Source: Parachlorella kessleri
Lineage: Eukaryota > Chlorophyta > Trebouxiophyceae > Chlorellales > Chlorellaceae
Reading direction: 5' to 3'
DNA length: 64,000 nucleotides
NCBI GenBank assembly: GCA_001598975.1
Contig: BBXU01000824.1
Coordinates: 31,358-95,357 of the forward strand
A program made the translations under genes and the position numbers. How positions within the stretch are numbered: position 1 is the first letter of the stretch; every line of letters starts with the position of its first letter. This document shows positions 12,852 to 23,137 of this stretch, one piece after another. The notes under the pieces were generated by a model. The model was not told the origin of the DNA, did no database searches, and saw nothing but the letters and a program-made list of their open reading frames with translations.

Positions 12852-15699
12852 ATGGACTTCTCACGGCTGGCCCTCCGCGCTCCTGAGGTCTTCATGGCGC
12901 ACAGCTTTCTTAGCCCGCTCTACAGCAGGCCTGGAGGACTTCCCAGTCAGCTGCAAGGGACAAGCCTGCCTAGGTCGTCGCTTCCAGGGTCTTCTACTTC
13001 CTGGCCCAGGCGCAGACGCGTACGCTTGTGCTGTTCCACAACACAGTCTGGAGAGCAAGGGCTCCCTAGCAGCAGTAGTGCCAGCAGCAGCAGCAACAGC
13101 AGTTCTGGGAGGCAGACAACTAGCGGCTCAGCCAGCAGCAGCAACCAGGGCCCCGATTACTACAAGCAGGCTTCACAGCGACTGCAGGGTCTCCTGGCAG
13201 GAGTGGGTGATGGCGAAGAGGAGTTGGTGAACGGCATTATCATGGACCAAACACCAGAGCAAAAGGTAGGAGTCTGTGGGTGCCTGACTGGGCGGTGGCT
13301 GTGTCCTGTGTTTGGGAGGTCTGTTGTTGTTTTGTATCTTTGTGTTGATGTGGCAAGTCTAACAACGTTGTTGACAGAAAGGGCTGCAGACATTCATAGC
13401 CTCACAGCCTGCACGCTTTGGACAGAGCTGAAGGACTGCTGTTGAATGCCTGTCCGGCGGCTCCTTGCTTGTAAGTTGGTGCAGCCCGGCTGACTTCTCC
13501 TCTGCCTTGCAGATCGCGCTAAGTGCGATGGCAGGTGGCATGATAGCAGCAACAGCCTTCTTCATATGCTGGATGTTCCATTTGGACCCCCTGGGTGAGT
13601 GTTGGTCCCAGGGTTGGGTTAATGAGAGGTGTGCTGGCCCGGTCAAGGAGGCGTCGGTCGCTGAGTGAATGTGCAGATGTTCTTTCTGTGTTTGTGGTCT
13701 GCTAGGGTGGCTGCTGGCTCCTTTCTTGCGTGTGTGAGGAATCTTGCGTGTGTGAGGAACATGACGACCTACATCAAGGAGGCAGAATAGTGTTCACGGC
13801 TGTACAGCACCTAGAGCCACCGCCCTGGCGCACCTTGCCAACAGGCATGCTGTCGGTCCATTGCAGGTGGCGCATCCTTGTCAATGCACAGCCTCCAGGC
13901 CGCAGCTCTGGGCGCAGCAGCATCGCTACCACTGGTCGTTATTAAGGCCTATCTGTGGAGCGAGCACGGGAAGCGGCAGATTGGCTGGGTTGAAGACTGG
14001 CACCGCAGCCAGGTGGGTGCTTGGACCATGTTCCTGCTGTGATGGCATGGGTTATGCGCGACTACACCGTGGTGGCGACTGGGACGTGGGCTTGCTGCAC
14101 TGGTGCCGTTTGCTTAGTGCTGAGGGGCTGTTGCAGTACCAGACGTGGTGTGTATTCTTGGTCAGTGGGAGTCTCAGTCATACACAGGTGGCATACTGTC
14201 TTGAGTGCGATGCTTTGGCACACCTGCCTCCCTCGGTGGCCAGAATCCTTGTCCGTCGTGTCAGCCCTGCAAGGACCCTGGTACCCTCTGTGTGCGCCCG
14301 GGGGCCTGACTCACTCCTCGTTGCTGCAGGTGGAGTGCTTCAAGCCGCTCATGCACCAGCTCACCCCAGCACAGACGCTGCTGTTCATGGCCTCCGAGGT
14401 GGTCCCGGGGGTGCTCATCCTCCTGCCGGCGGCGATGGGCGGCATCGAGAAGGCGCTGCTGCTGGGGGGTGAGGTGATGGGGTACGACGACCTGCCGCCC
14501 TTCGCGCTGCAAGCGGCCGCTCTGCTGCTGACGGCCACCGCAGCAGGCGTGTCCAAGGTGCGGGTGGGGCTGCAGGGATGATGTTGCGAGCGTGCCTGCT
14601 TGCTGTGCTGCTCCGTAGTCTTATGGTAGTGTGCAAGGAGGCTCAACCTTGCCTCCTTCATTAAGGTGGAGATCTGTTCGTTTTTCAGTGTGTGTTGCTG
14701 GAGGGCTCAACTGACGCACGTTGGCCGCGTCGTATGTATGGGTTTTGTTGCCTGTAGGCAGGTTCCCTGTGTGCTGACTGCCCTCAAGCTTTGCCCCTGT
14801 GTGTGGTGCTGTTGCAGCTGGCTGAAAACATGATGACGCTTGAGGAGTATGATATGGTGAAGGGAGCACTGGACAATGCTGACAGGTGGGACAGGGTAGG
14901 GAACGGGCGCACGTATCGCACCGACCTTGTGCAGGAGTCCTCTATAATCACATGATGATGGCATGTACGCATGCAACCCGTAGCCGTGGCACCCATGATT
15001 CAGGAGCACCGATATGGATGGCCACAGGGGGAGGTTGTATTCGTACATGGTTTCCTTTGTACGAGAAGACGGAGGCATTGGCTAGAGGATATGAGCTTGC
15101 AATGCTTGCAGGTATTACAAGGTGATGACAATGAGCCGTGACTCAAAGTCTGGCGACGCACAGCGTGCTGCAGATGCCTTCCGCACAGTTGCTCTGACTT
15201 GGATGGCACGGAGCCAGGTGAGAGAGCAGAACAGTGCCAAGCAGGCGGAAAGGGGGGGAGAGTGGGGGAGGGGGGGGGGGGGGGTCACACACATGTTAGG
15301 GTTTGGGAAGGGAGGCACGCAGATGTGAGACCGTTTACAGCTCCGTGGCAGAGGAAGGGGGGGGGCATGCAGCCAAGCAGGTGCTCTGAGCTCCCATACC
15401 CGCTTTGCCTTGACAAATAGTCGATGCAAGCCGGTGAGCGAGCGCCAGTGCTTGGTCCCACGCCTGCCAACTGAGCAAGCCTTCCCTGGGAATGAATGCA
15501 GTTGGTGAGCCAGCTGGCTGCCGGCCTGGCGGTGGTGGAGGTTGTTTACCTGGGGATGTTGTGGCAGGAGACGGGTGACCTGGCAGCGCCCCTGGTGGCG
15601 GCCCTAGCGGCATCCTCGGTGGACTTCGCCCACATCAGGCGAAGCATCTCGCTGCCCAAGCGCAAGCAGGCTTCCTCCTCCTCTGCTTATTGGTTTTGA
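12852..15699 (+). CDS. conserved-looking multi-span membrane protein, probable plastid targeting
   Basis: Seven exons join without a phase conflict: 12852-13265, 13513-13594, 13867-14012, 14330-14557, 14818-14885, 15112-15217 and 15502-15699 (413 residues). The first 70 residues are Ser/Arg/Pro-rich with a RRRRVRLCC patch, like a chloroplast transit peptide, followed by a Ser-rich linker. At least four hydrophobic segments follow: IALSAMAGGMIAATAFFICW, QAAALGAAASLPLVVIKAYL, LFMASEVVPGVLILLPAAMG and LVSQLAAGLAVVEVVYLGML. The order recalls CPBP/CAAX-protease-like plastid proteins, but the catalytic EExxxR motif is absent and I do not claim that family. The C-terminus ends SSAYWF. Function unknown. 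Confidence 0.7.
13724..13759 (+). repeat. tandem duplication, 17-18 bp unit, in an intron
   Basis: TCTTGCGTGTGTGAGGA occurs twice in a row within the second intron of the membrane-protein gene. Confidence 0.8.
15251..15284 (+). repeat. long G-run with quadruplex potential
   Basis: Several G tracts, one about 15 bases long, lie in the intron between the last two exons of the membrane-protein gene. On the sense strand they could form a G-quadruplex in pre-mRNA. Homopolymer length may be unreliable. Confidence 0.7.
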
Positions 15700-17068
15700 G
15701 GAGGGCGTAAGGATCACCTTTTTGGCTGTGGGCAGCGGCACTTGTGTGTTATGGGGCTGGCGTTTGGCAGGGTTTCAGCCCGCAAGCCAGCATGTGAGGG
15801 TGACAGTGGTGCGGGCAGCTGCTGAGAGTGCCGGTTTTGTTACTGCTGCTGCGCATGAGTTGTCGTCGGGACGCCCCTATTTGGGCGGGTTTGGCAGTGT
15901 TTTTGTTGTGGTACTGGGTGGTTTGCAGACCAGTGTGTCATCTTGATGGCGGAGGGGGGATGCCCTCAGCTGATGCAGGACTAGGAACATGCAAATAGCA
16001 ACGGATGCTACACCTCAAATTTGATTGGCAAGGTTCTTTTCTGGTCATAGGCATAGGGCTGTCATTGTTTTGTTGTGTCGCTAGAGGCTGTTGCATGATT
16101 TTCTTGTCCTTTTTCACGTCCCAACAGGTCCAGCATGGTGTTCAGCAGGAGGCTGGTGGCAGCTCCCCTTCCCTAACTGGGATGGTGTATGTATCATCCC
16201 AGGTTGGCTGTCTGTGGCCGAGGACTCACTAGCGTATTAGGCTGGCCTGTGTTTATCGGGAGACACTCGGGTACTGTAACTGGTTTGGGCCAGATTTCAT
16301 TTCGCACCTGTCAGGGTGGTGTCATATGCTGCAGCAGCGGAGGATTTCTTGTGCGCCTTCTTCACCGTTAAGTGGTGATACTGTTGTCACATGTCACCCC
16401 TCCTGCTGAATATGGATTACGTCGGTCGACCAGCTCGACCTGGCTTTGTGAGCTGCAATTTGGCGTTTTGTTGGTTGAATGAAGTGCACACCAAATGAGT
16501 CCCATTATGCCATGGCACTGATCTATTCCCTAAGGTGGTTTGGACTTCCCCTCCCGTGGAATTTGTAGATAAGTCGTAGCAGTTGTGGAAGGCCCATGCC
16601 AACGGTGCCCATCCCAGCTGCCTGCTGTGTGTTATTATCGCTTTTGCTTTGTTTTGTTGCTGGAGCTGCTTCGCATGCCTGTATTGCTATGTAATTGCCA
16701 AGGGCTTTGAGGCCAGCGTCCTGCACAGCGCCGGAAGAAGTCCCATGTTTCTTGAGGTGCGGAGGCATCCAATTCCTGCTGTAACCTGCTCTGACTGTGG
16801 GGGTAACGTGCTCTTCTAGCTCATAGTAGTCATCCTTGCCGTCCTGCAAGATTGACACCTGCAAAGTTAGCAAAGGCTGTGCATACAGCAAGGTAGCGTG
16901 TATTGTTTGCGAACCTTGGACAGACACCCCACGATCACATGTTGGATCCAACAGATCCGATGCAAGATTGGGTACCTTGCACAGTGGCTAGAACCCAGTA
17001 CAGCGCTCAACACAGCACCGACACCTGACCGTCGGCGAACCCTATACCGTATTGAAGGGAGTCAAAGG
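15700..17068. other. intergenic stretch, nothing recognised
   Basis: This lies between two plus-strand genes. It is T- and G-rich with no exon-like coherent frame. It should contain the 3' UTR of the upstream gene (a TGTAA, the usual algal poly(A) signal, occurs near 16274) and the promoter of the UPF0548 gene. Confidence 0.4.
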
Positions 17069-19108
17069 ATGCAGGCATCGACTATTCCAGCCTGTCGTCG
17101 CTGGTCCCTCCCACGCAACCCCCGAACCCCCGCTAAGCTGCACTTGAGCCGATCACGGAAGCTTGAACGGCCAGTCTGTGCTGCACGTGTTGCTGACGGC
17201 CGAGATGCCACGGGTCTCTCCTCGCTCAGATTCGGCAAACCCACCGAGGCTGACATGATAGGATTGATGGCTGACTGGTCCAGGTAACTACGGAACTAGC
17301 TGTGGGGCACGCACAACGACACGCATGACATTACAGCGGTGGGCCTTGTATTTGTTTACACTTGCAAAGTCGGCGCTGCTAACACAGACAGGCTGCTCCC
17401 AGCACCGCCCTGCCGTTGTGTTTGGCTAGGTTGATTTCTACGGTGTGGCTTACTTCCAAGTGAGGATGGCTGGTGCCGCTTGTGACCCCTTGTCCTCGCC
17501 TCTTCGGTGTGCAGCCGGAGTTGCAACCACGCCCACGCAGGGGCTTCTGAGGCCGCTCCTGATCTACCTGATGCGGTGAAGAATGGAAACTTCATGATTA
17601 CCACTACGAGGCGGCAGGCAGGTGTTTTTGTCAGCCAGACTTGTGCCCAGCATGCCTTGCTAGTAACCTCGCTAGAAAGAGCTTGCTCTTGAGCTGAATT
17701 CCAGCGGGATATGTCAAGCAAAGTAGGCGGCCAGCTGGGGTTGTCTTTGCGGCATGGCGCCCTAGCAGGACTGCCTGCAGTGCCCACTTGACTTGAAGCC
17801 TGGCATACATTCTGCATGCTGGTCAGAAGCCTTGCTGAGTAGCGCAGGTGGGCACGGGACGCAAGGTATATGACGCGGCTATCCAGGCCATCAAGGACTG
17901 GGAGCACTTGCAGCTAGGTAAGCCACCCTAGCTGTTCGCAGTGGTCTGTCCCCCACCTCACTCATTGGCTGGCAGCCACCCTAACTTTGCACCTGCCGCC
18001 TTTCACCATATATACCATTAGGCCTGGTGGCAGCATGCCTAGGTGTCAATCAGAGTACAGTACCAAACGGGTGTGGAGACTGATGCGCTTGTTACTGCAA
18101 GTCTGACCCGTGCTGCAGGCTGGAACGTTACCACACAGCCAGCCCTGAAGCCCGGTGCCACCATCTGCTCCGCCACACAGACCGTGGTGCCGTGGAGTGT
18201 ACTGCCTGCCCAGGTGGTGTACTGCAAGGAGGGTGCTGCCAGCCTTGGCGCCGGGAACAAAGGTGAGCTTGACTAGGCCTGGGCAAGGTAGGCAGCAACA
18301 CCAATGCCTCTGTCTGACAACTACAATGCCAGCCCTGTCCCAGGGCTGTTGCCTACTGCTTGTAAGTTTGGTGCTCCACAGCCAAGCGGCCTCCATGTGC
18401 GGCCCTTCTGAGTTTCTGGGAGTCCTTCCCTGCAGGCCGCCGCTTTTCTACCGCGCTGTGTTCCCTTACTGGGCACCAGCTTGCTGGGGAGGAGCGGTTC
18501 TCCGTGGAGCTGCATGCAGATGGCTCAGTGTGGTGAGTAGCCCCCTTGCAAGACTATGTGCCTCATAGCCTCTTGAACTTATGTGGGTTTTGGTTTCATC
18601 TGCCACAACCAGTCCACCAGCTTGCCTGCGTACCTCAAGATTGTTCGATGATGGAAGGCAGTGTGAACAGAGGAGAGGCTGGAGTGACCTGTCAGTACAG
18701 GAGCATGCACTTATTGTGTGGGTGGCAGGCGATGCGAACAGAGCGGTGAAATGTACTGACAGGGCTGAATGCAGTCATGCTCTGCATCGTGCCTGAGTGC
18801 GCATGGCTTTCCTCCTCCTACTACCCAGTAGGTGCAGGATGCCAAGTTAGTGGTGAGCGGCACGAAATGCATTGGCTGCCGTAAAAATCATTACATACAG
18901 TGCTCATAACTACTCCACAGCATAGCATGCTTACCCCCAGGCTTGCTCAGTAAGCAGTTTGTACTTGGCTTGCAGGTACGATGTCTTCCTGTTCTCCAAG
19001 CCGGACACTCTGCTGGCGCTGGTGTCCCTCCCGGTGGTCAAGCTGCAGCAGATACGCTATGTGAAGGACTCTGCCAAGGCAGTACAGGAAGCGGTGAAGA
19101 GCGTCTGA
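17069..19108 (+). CDS. UPF0548 (DUF1990) family protein, probable plastid leader
   Basis: Six exons, 17069-17283, 17515-17617, 17848-17917, 18119-18262, 18436-18532 and 18976-19108, give 253 residues with consistent phases. After a basic, Ser/Arg-rich leader (about 50 residues) the protein follows the plant UPF0548 pattern: LRFGKPTEADM, GNFMITTTRRQ, VGTGRKVYDAA, IKDWEHLQLGWNVT, VVPWSVLPAQVVYC, LTGHQLAGEERFSVEL and YDVFLFSKPDTLLALVSLPV. This matches the family along its whole length; the biochemical role is unknown. Intron 2 starts with GC (CAG|GCAGGT at 17618). Using it aligns FMITTTRRQVGTG with the family's FLINHARVLVGSG, whereas a nearby GT donor would shift the frame. The start is the first in-frame ATG of exon 1. 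Confidence 0.85.
18718..18800 (+). repeat. dispersed element, forward copy, in intron 5 of the UPF0548 gene
   Basis: GGGTGGCAGGCGATGCGAAC, then TGTACTGACAGGGCTGAATG, then a CTG-rich tail ending TGCCTGAG. Confidence 0.75.
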
Positions 19109-19437
19109 GCTGCAGCAGGTGCAGCTGCCATGGGCTCAAAGAAGAACAAGTGCTGTTGCAGGGGTCATTATGCGATTGACACTGCACCAGCGTGCTACTG
19201 ATCCTGTGGTGTTGTTACATACTTCATGCTCCATCCTAGCTAACATCTATGCAGCCCTTGCTCTGTCTCAGCCAGGCTGTCAACACGAGCCATGGGTGTG
19301 CTGTGCAATTTGAGAGTATTATGCGCTTGAGTCATTGAAGTCTCAGCAGCCCTGCCACCATGCAAGCCACTTGGACAGGTCATAGGTTGCAGCCAGCAGC
19401 GACTTGCCCCCCGGTGCTGCCACGGCCTCGCATGTAG

Positions 19438-20782
19438 TTATTGAAGCAATATGAGCGGCTGCTTGAGGTGGTGGAGACAGTAATCAGTCACGCTGCCCAG
19501 CAGCAGCGTCGCCAACCTGCCACGCTGATGTTTACGCATGACCACAGCATCAGCCTGCAAAAAACCACTTCAGGGACACAGTATACCAAAGCGAAGTGCC
19601 CAGCTTTACTCCCTGTTTGCACTACCTGCCACCCATACTAATACCAAAGCGAAGTATACCAAAGCATGGCTCACATGCACTGTAGCTGTCTCAACAGACG
19701 GAGCATGGATGAGACATGCCCTGCCCTCTGTCGTCAACTGTAAGCCAGACAGCTGCCGTCTACCCCAAGCAAAAGCAAAACCCCTGACACGACACACAAG
19801 CTTATCTCAAGGTGTACAATTAGGCATACTTGGTCTTATTCAGTTGAGGCTCACCTGGCATTTGAGGCGCACCTGCAAGTAGCTGGCCCTGTTGCAGATT
19901 GCCTCGCCAACGCTACCGGCGTCGGTCGCAAAGTGCACAATGGCTACCTAGCAGCACAAAGGCGGCATATGACCGGCTTAGTAAATAGTACCGACCAGAC
20001 ACATAACAGTTGCAGATCAGCGCACTGCAGCAGTGACGAGGTTATCAACCCCATGTGGCACACTCTTTGCCACCACCACCTTGAAAGGCACGCCCGCCGC
20101 TGTCATTTGATCACCAGCTCGCTCCTTGATGAAGCGACGAGCAGCATCCACCTACACGGTACAGTCAGGACAACACCTTGATTGTATGATTGCCCCGCAA
20201 ATCACTAGTGCAGCAACAACGTGCGGCGCAAGCAATGTAGTGCTCGACCTTAAAGTCACTTACGCCACCAATGCCTCGCTTATGGCTAGCTTGAATTTAC
20301 AGCAGCTGTAGGCATCAGCGGGCAGAGCGCGCACATGGTCTATATCCTCCTGCGGGTCGCTTTCTAGCAGGATGGGTACATAGTCGGACCCCGTTGCAGC
20401 CACCAAGTCCGGCGACATTGTGGGTACCACATGCATCAGCTGGATCAGGTCGCCGAGCCTGTAGAGGTGGGCCAAGCACCATTCCAAGGCCCGGTCTGTT
20501 GCCTGCAGGAGTTGATAGCAGGGCTTCAAGATCGAGTACTCTGTACCACCTTTGCACCGTTTGCACCTCTCACGGTTACCTATCCTGACTGCACCCAAAG
20601 CCTTGCAGCTGCCTAGCTAATGGTTTCGGTGAGGTTCGGCTTATGGCTATCCCCGCGCGGCTTAATAGTGGCCGTTGCACGCCCAGGAAGACACCACTTG
20701 CCTCGGAGTTGTCTACTGGGAGCAGGATTGTCCGCTTTGCGTCCCCCGCTATCGTTGCAGCGGTGACATCGAGTTCCATCAT
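19438..20782 (-). CDS. universal stress protein (USP) domain protein
   Basis: Five exons, 20782-20702, 20502-20335, 20151-20080, 19947-19873 and 19554-19438, give 170 residues. The order of motifs is that of a single USP domain: strand 1 RTILLPVDNSE, helix 1 ATDRALEWCLAHLYR, strand 2 LIQLMHVVPTM, helix VDAARRFIKERA, GVPFKVAIVHFATDAGSVG, EAICNRASYLQ, ADAVVMRKHQRG, then LLLGSVTDYC near the C-terminus, where ATP-binding members carry G-2x-G-9x-G(S/T). Here the Gly spacing is only partly kept, so nucleotide binding is uncertain. Intron 1 has a GC donor (GAG|GCAAGT at 20701), which restores VDNSEATDRAL. The gene is divergent from a glutaredoxin 359 bp away. Family role: cytosolic stress-response protein. 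Confidence 0.88.
19590..19648 (-). repeat. dispersed element, reverse copy
   Basis: Reverse complement reads ATGGGTGGCAGGTAGTGCAA then CAGGGAGTAAAGCTGGGC. It lies in the last intron of the USP gene. A short local duplication of ATACCAAAGCGAAGT flanks it. Confidence 0.75.
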
Positions 20783-21141
20783 AATCTACTGTATCCGGTA
20801 AGAGGCTGGCTGTGTGCGTTCTGGCTTTGCACATGGGATTGTCCAGCTCAGCAGGACACGTCAATCAAGCGCACGCGCTAGTTGAGTCCTGCTGTTGGCA
20901 GAAAGGGCCTCCACGTCAATAGGCCAGTCTGATTAGCACGGTCAGAATACTTGCAGGTGGTGAAGCTTTTCAACTTCACCTTGCGTAGCTCCATAAAGAA
21001 GCCACGCTGCAGCTGCTGCAAACACATAGCGAGGGACAGTCCCGGAGTCTCAGAGGCAATAAAGAAAACCTGAAGAGCAGATAAGCCACGCAAGCTAGTC
21101 AAATATAGACCTCATTCACACCAAGTGTTGACCAAGTAGTC
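20783..21141. promoter_or_regulatory. short divergent spacer shared by USP and glutaredoxin genes
   Basis: 359 bp separate the two start codons, so both promoters and 5' UTRs must fit here unless untranslated exons lie elsewhere. No clear TATA box or heat-shock element repeat is visible. A bidirectional promoter is inferred from spacing alone. Confidence 0.35.
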
Positions 21142-22284
21142 ATGGCAGGCATCATGAGCCACGTTGGGCAGACTCGCGCCGGCCGACTGGGTGATCTGCC
21201 ACCCCTGACGGCGGACTCCGCAGCCCCCGCGTCAGTTGCCACGGGTAACCCACAGCAGGAGGTAGACCAAGCCATCCGGAGCAACCGCGTGGTGGTCTTC
21301 TCTAAGCAAGTCTGCCCCAAGTGCCAAAAGGCCAAGCAGGCAAGCTTTTCGGGCTTAGCTGGGCTTTATTGAGGCAGTTGTTAGTTGCAGCTCTGCAGCT
21401 TTAGGCCCTCTATGTGACGCTTGGCTAGGTGGTCCTCGCAGGACGCTGCCAGGCAAGCAGAGGTGATGCTCCCTAGCAGCAGGTCCTGAGCAGCCTGTGT
21501 TCCCAGGGTGATGTCATGCGAAAGCCTCTGTGTGGAGGGCTTGTGGTGGGTGCAACTACAAAGGAACAAGGCTTGTTGCCCGACTTGCGGTTTGTAGGTG
21601 TTGACTGGGCTGCTGGGCCCTGGCGGGTTCCAGATCATCGAGCTGGACTCGCGGCCCGATGGCGGCGACATGCAGGACGTGCTTGAGAAGATGACGGTGA
21701 GCTTGCGGGGTGGGGATCACGTGCAAGGCATACATGCTATTTTTAGCATGGGTGGCAGGTAGTGCAAACAGGGAACAGAGCTGGGCTGGACTGGACTGGA
21801 CTGGACTGATAGGGCTGGATGCAGATTGAGCCTGAGTCTTGCCTGAGTTGGCATTTTATCGCGAGGGCTACATGAGCCTGATAGCAACAAGTTCCCTTTA
21901 GGGGGTGGTGTGAGAAGAGAGGAGCGTTTTGTGCTGAAGCATGTTGCCGCCCTGTTTAAAGTGGTGACTGGGTGAGGCATGGGCCTACATTGCGGCTGTC
22001 GTGTTCTGCTCTGGCAGAGGCAGTGAGTGCCAGAAGCATGGCAAAGTCTTTGGCCGTGCTTGCAAGTGTGTTATGGAGGCGCAAACGCCCCTCAGCAGAG
22101 TATTATGGCAGGGGCAGAATAGTGGCAGCAGCAGGGAGAGCTTACACATCTTGGGCTTATCATGCTGCAGGGTGGTCGTACCGTGCCCCGGATTTTTATT
22201 GCTGGGCGCTTTGTAGGCGGGGCTGACGACCTGGATGAGCTTCATGCCAGCGGCAAGCTGACCCAGATGCTCAGGGAGGCGTGA
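21142..22284 (+). CDS. glutaredoxin (dithiol, CPKC active site)
   Basis: Exons 21142-21339, 21598-21696 and 22171-22284 encode 136 residues. The order is that of a classical glutaredoxin: a 38-residue N-terminal extension, NRVVVFSKQVCPKCQKAKQ with the active-site Cys pair, FQIIELDSRPDGGDM, the cis-Pro segment GRTVPRIFIAGRFVGGADD (TVP loop and GG glutathione-binding motif), and ELHASGKLTQMLREA. The active site is CPKC rather than the common CPYC. Glutaredoxins reduce disulfides and glutathionylated proteins with glutathione. Intron 1 has a GC donor (CAG|GCAAGC at 21340). The N-terminal extension lacks a strongly basic transit peptide, so location is unclear. The start is the first in-frame ATG. 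Confidence 0.92.
21745..21855 (+). repeat. dispersed element, longest forward copy, with CTGGA expansion
   Basis: Starts AGCATGGGTGGCAGGTAGTG, includes four CTGGA units in a row near 21785-21809, then ATAGGGCTGGATGCAG and a tail TGAGCCTGAGTCTTGCCTGA. It sits in the second intron of the glutaredoxin gene. Confidence 0.85.
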
Positions 22285-22315
22285 TGGGCAAAGCTTGGGT
22301 CAGGCATATATGCAG

Positions 22316-22375
22316 CTATATCATGCCCAGTATACCCGTACCTGCTCTCTGATCGCATTACCTGCCCCCCTAAAT
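22316..22375 (-). repeat. dispersed element, reverse copy
   Basis: Reverse complement reads GGCAGGTAATGCGATCAGAG then AGCAGGTACGGGTATACTGG, closely matching the copy at 37841-37895. Confidence 0.7.
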
Positions 22376-23039
22376 AAGTATCATGCGCATAAGGCCTTGT
22401 GCCGGGTTGGGTATGTTTTGGGGTCGGTAGGCAGCATTGTGCTTTTGGTTTAACGTCGGTTGTGTGTTTTGCAAAGGCACAGTATTTATCCTGGGTTGGA
22501 TGTTGACAAGTGCCTTCAGTGTGGTGTCTTACTGAGTTGGTTGAAGTAGTGTCTGTAAAGGGAAACAGTGCAAAGAGCTGTATAGGAAGCTGCCAAGACA
22601 GTGTGGATGAAGAGTTTGAGAGCATGCGAATGAACCAGGAACATGCGTGACGGAACCCATGATTCGTGACATGGAGAAGGGACTGCCTACTACACAATCT
22701 ATGCTGTGCCTGCAGCCTGTCATTTCAACCCTCATTCCACACTCTATCTCTCCATGTTTGCTTTTTTTGGCTGTAACTCCCACCCCCCTCGGCTGCTACT
22801 CCTTCACGCAGTTGCTCCTTCGTGGCCTTGGTTGCCTAGGGAAGATATCTTTCTAGTGGCTCAGACACTCAGTCGAGCCCCCACAGCATAAAGTGCATGC
22901 CACGCTGAAGGGACAGCTATACCAAGTGCCGCAATACTGATGTCACGAAGAGACAACTTCACCATTCGTAGGTGCCGCAATGTTAAGACTAGCGAGATTG
23001 CTGGCTAGGGCATACACTATCATAAAGGCAGTGCATTCC

Positions 23040-23085
23040 ACGCTTGCCTCTCTTCCCTTCGCATTGCCTGCCACCCATACAACAC
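23040..23085 (-). repeat. dispersed element, reverse copy, partial
   Basis: Reverse complement contains ATGGGTGGCAGGCAATGCGA. The distal block is lost. Confidence 0.6.
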
Positions 23086-23137
23086 ATCCACGTAACAGCT
23101 ATGCACCCCAGGAGTGTCCAGGAGGCCACTCCCAGCA

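Larger units (their letters stand above)
22285..23137. other. convergent 3' gap between glutaredoxin and DUF4864-like genes
   Basis: No gene is seen. Reverse copies of the dispersed element lie near 22316-22375 and 23040-23085. A TGTAA poly(A)-like signal for the glutaredoxin gene is at about 22554. Confidence 0.4.

Noticed and set aside
12852..15699. CPBP/CAAX protease identity for the membrane protein
   Set aside because: The EExxxR and FxxxH/HxxxN catalytic motifs are missing.
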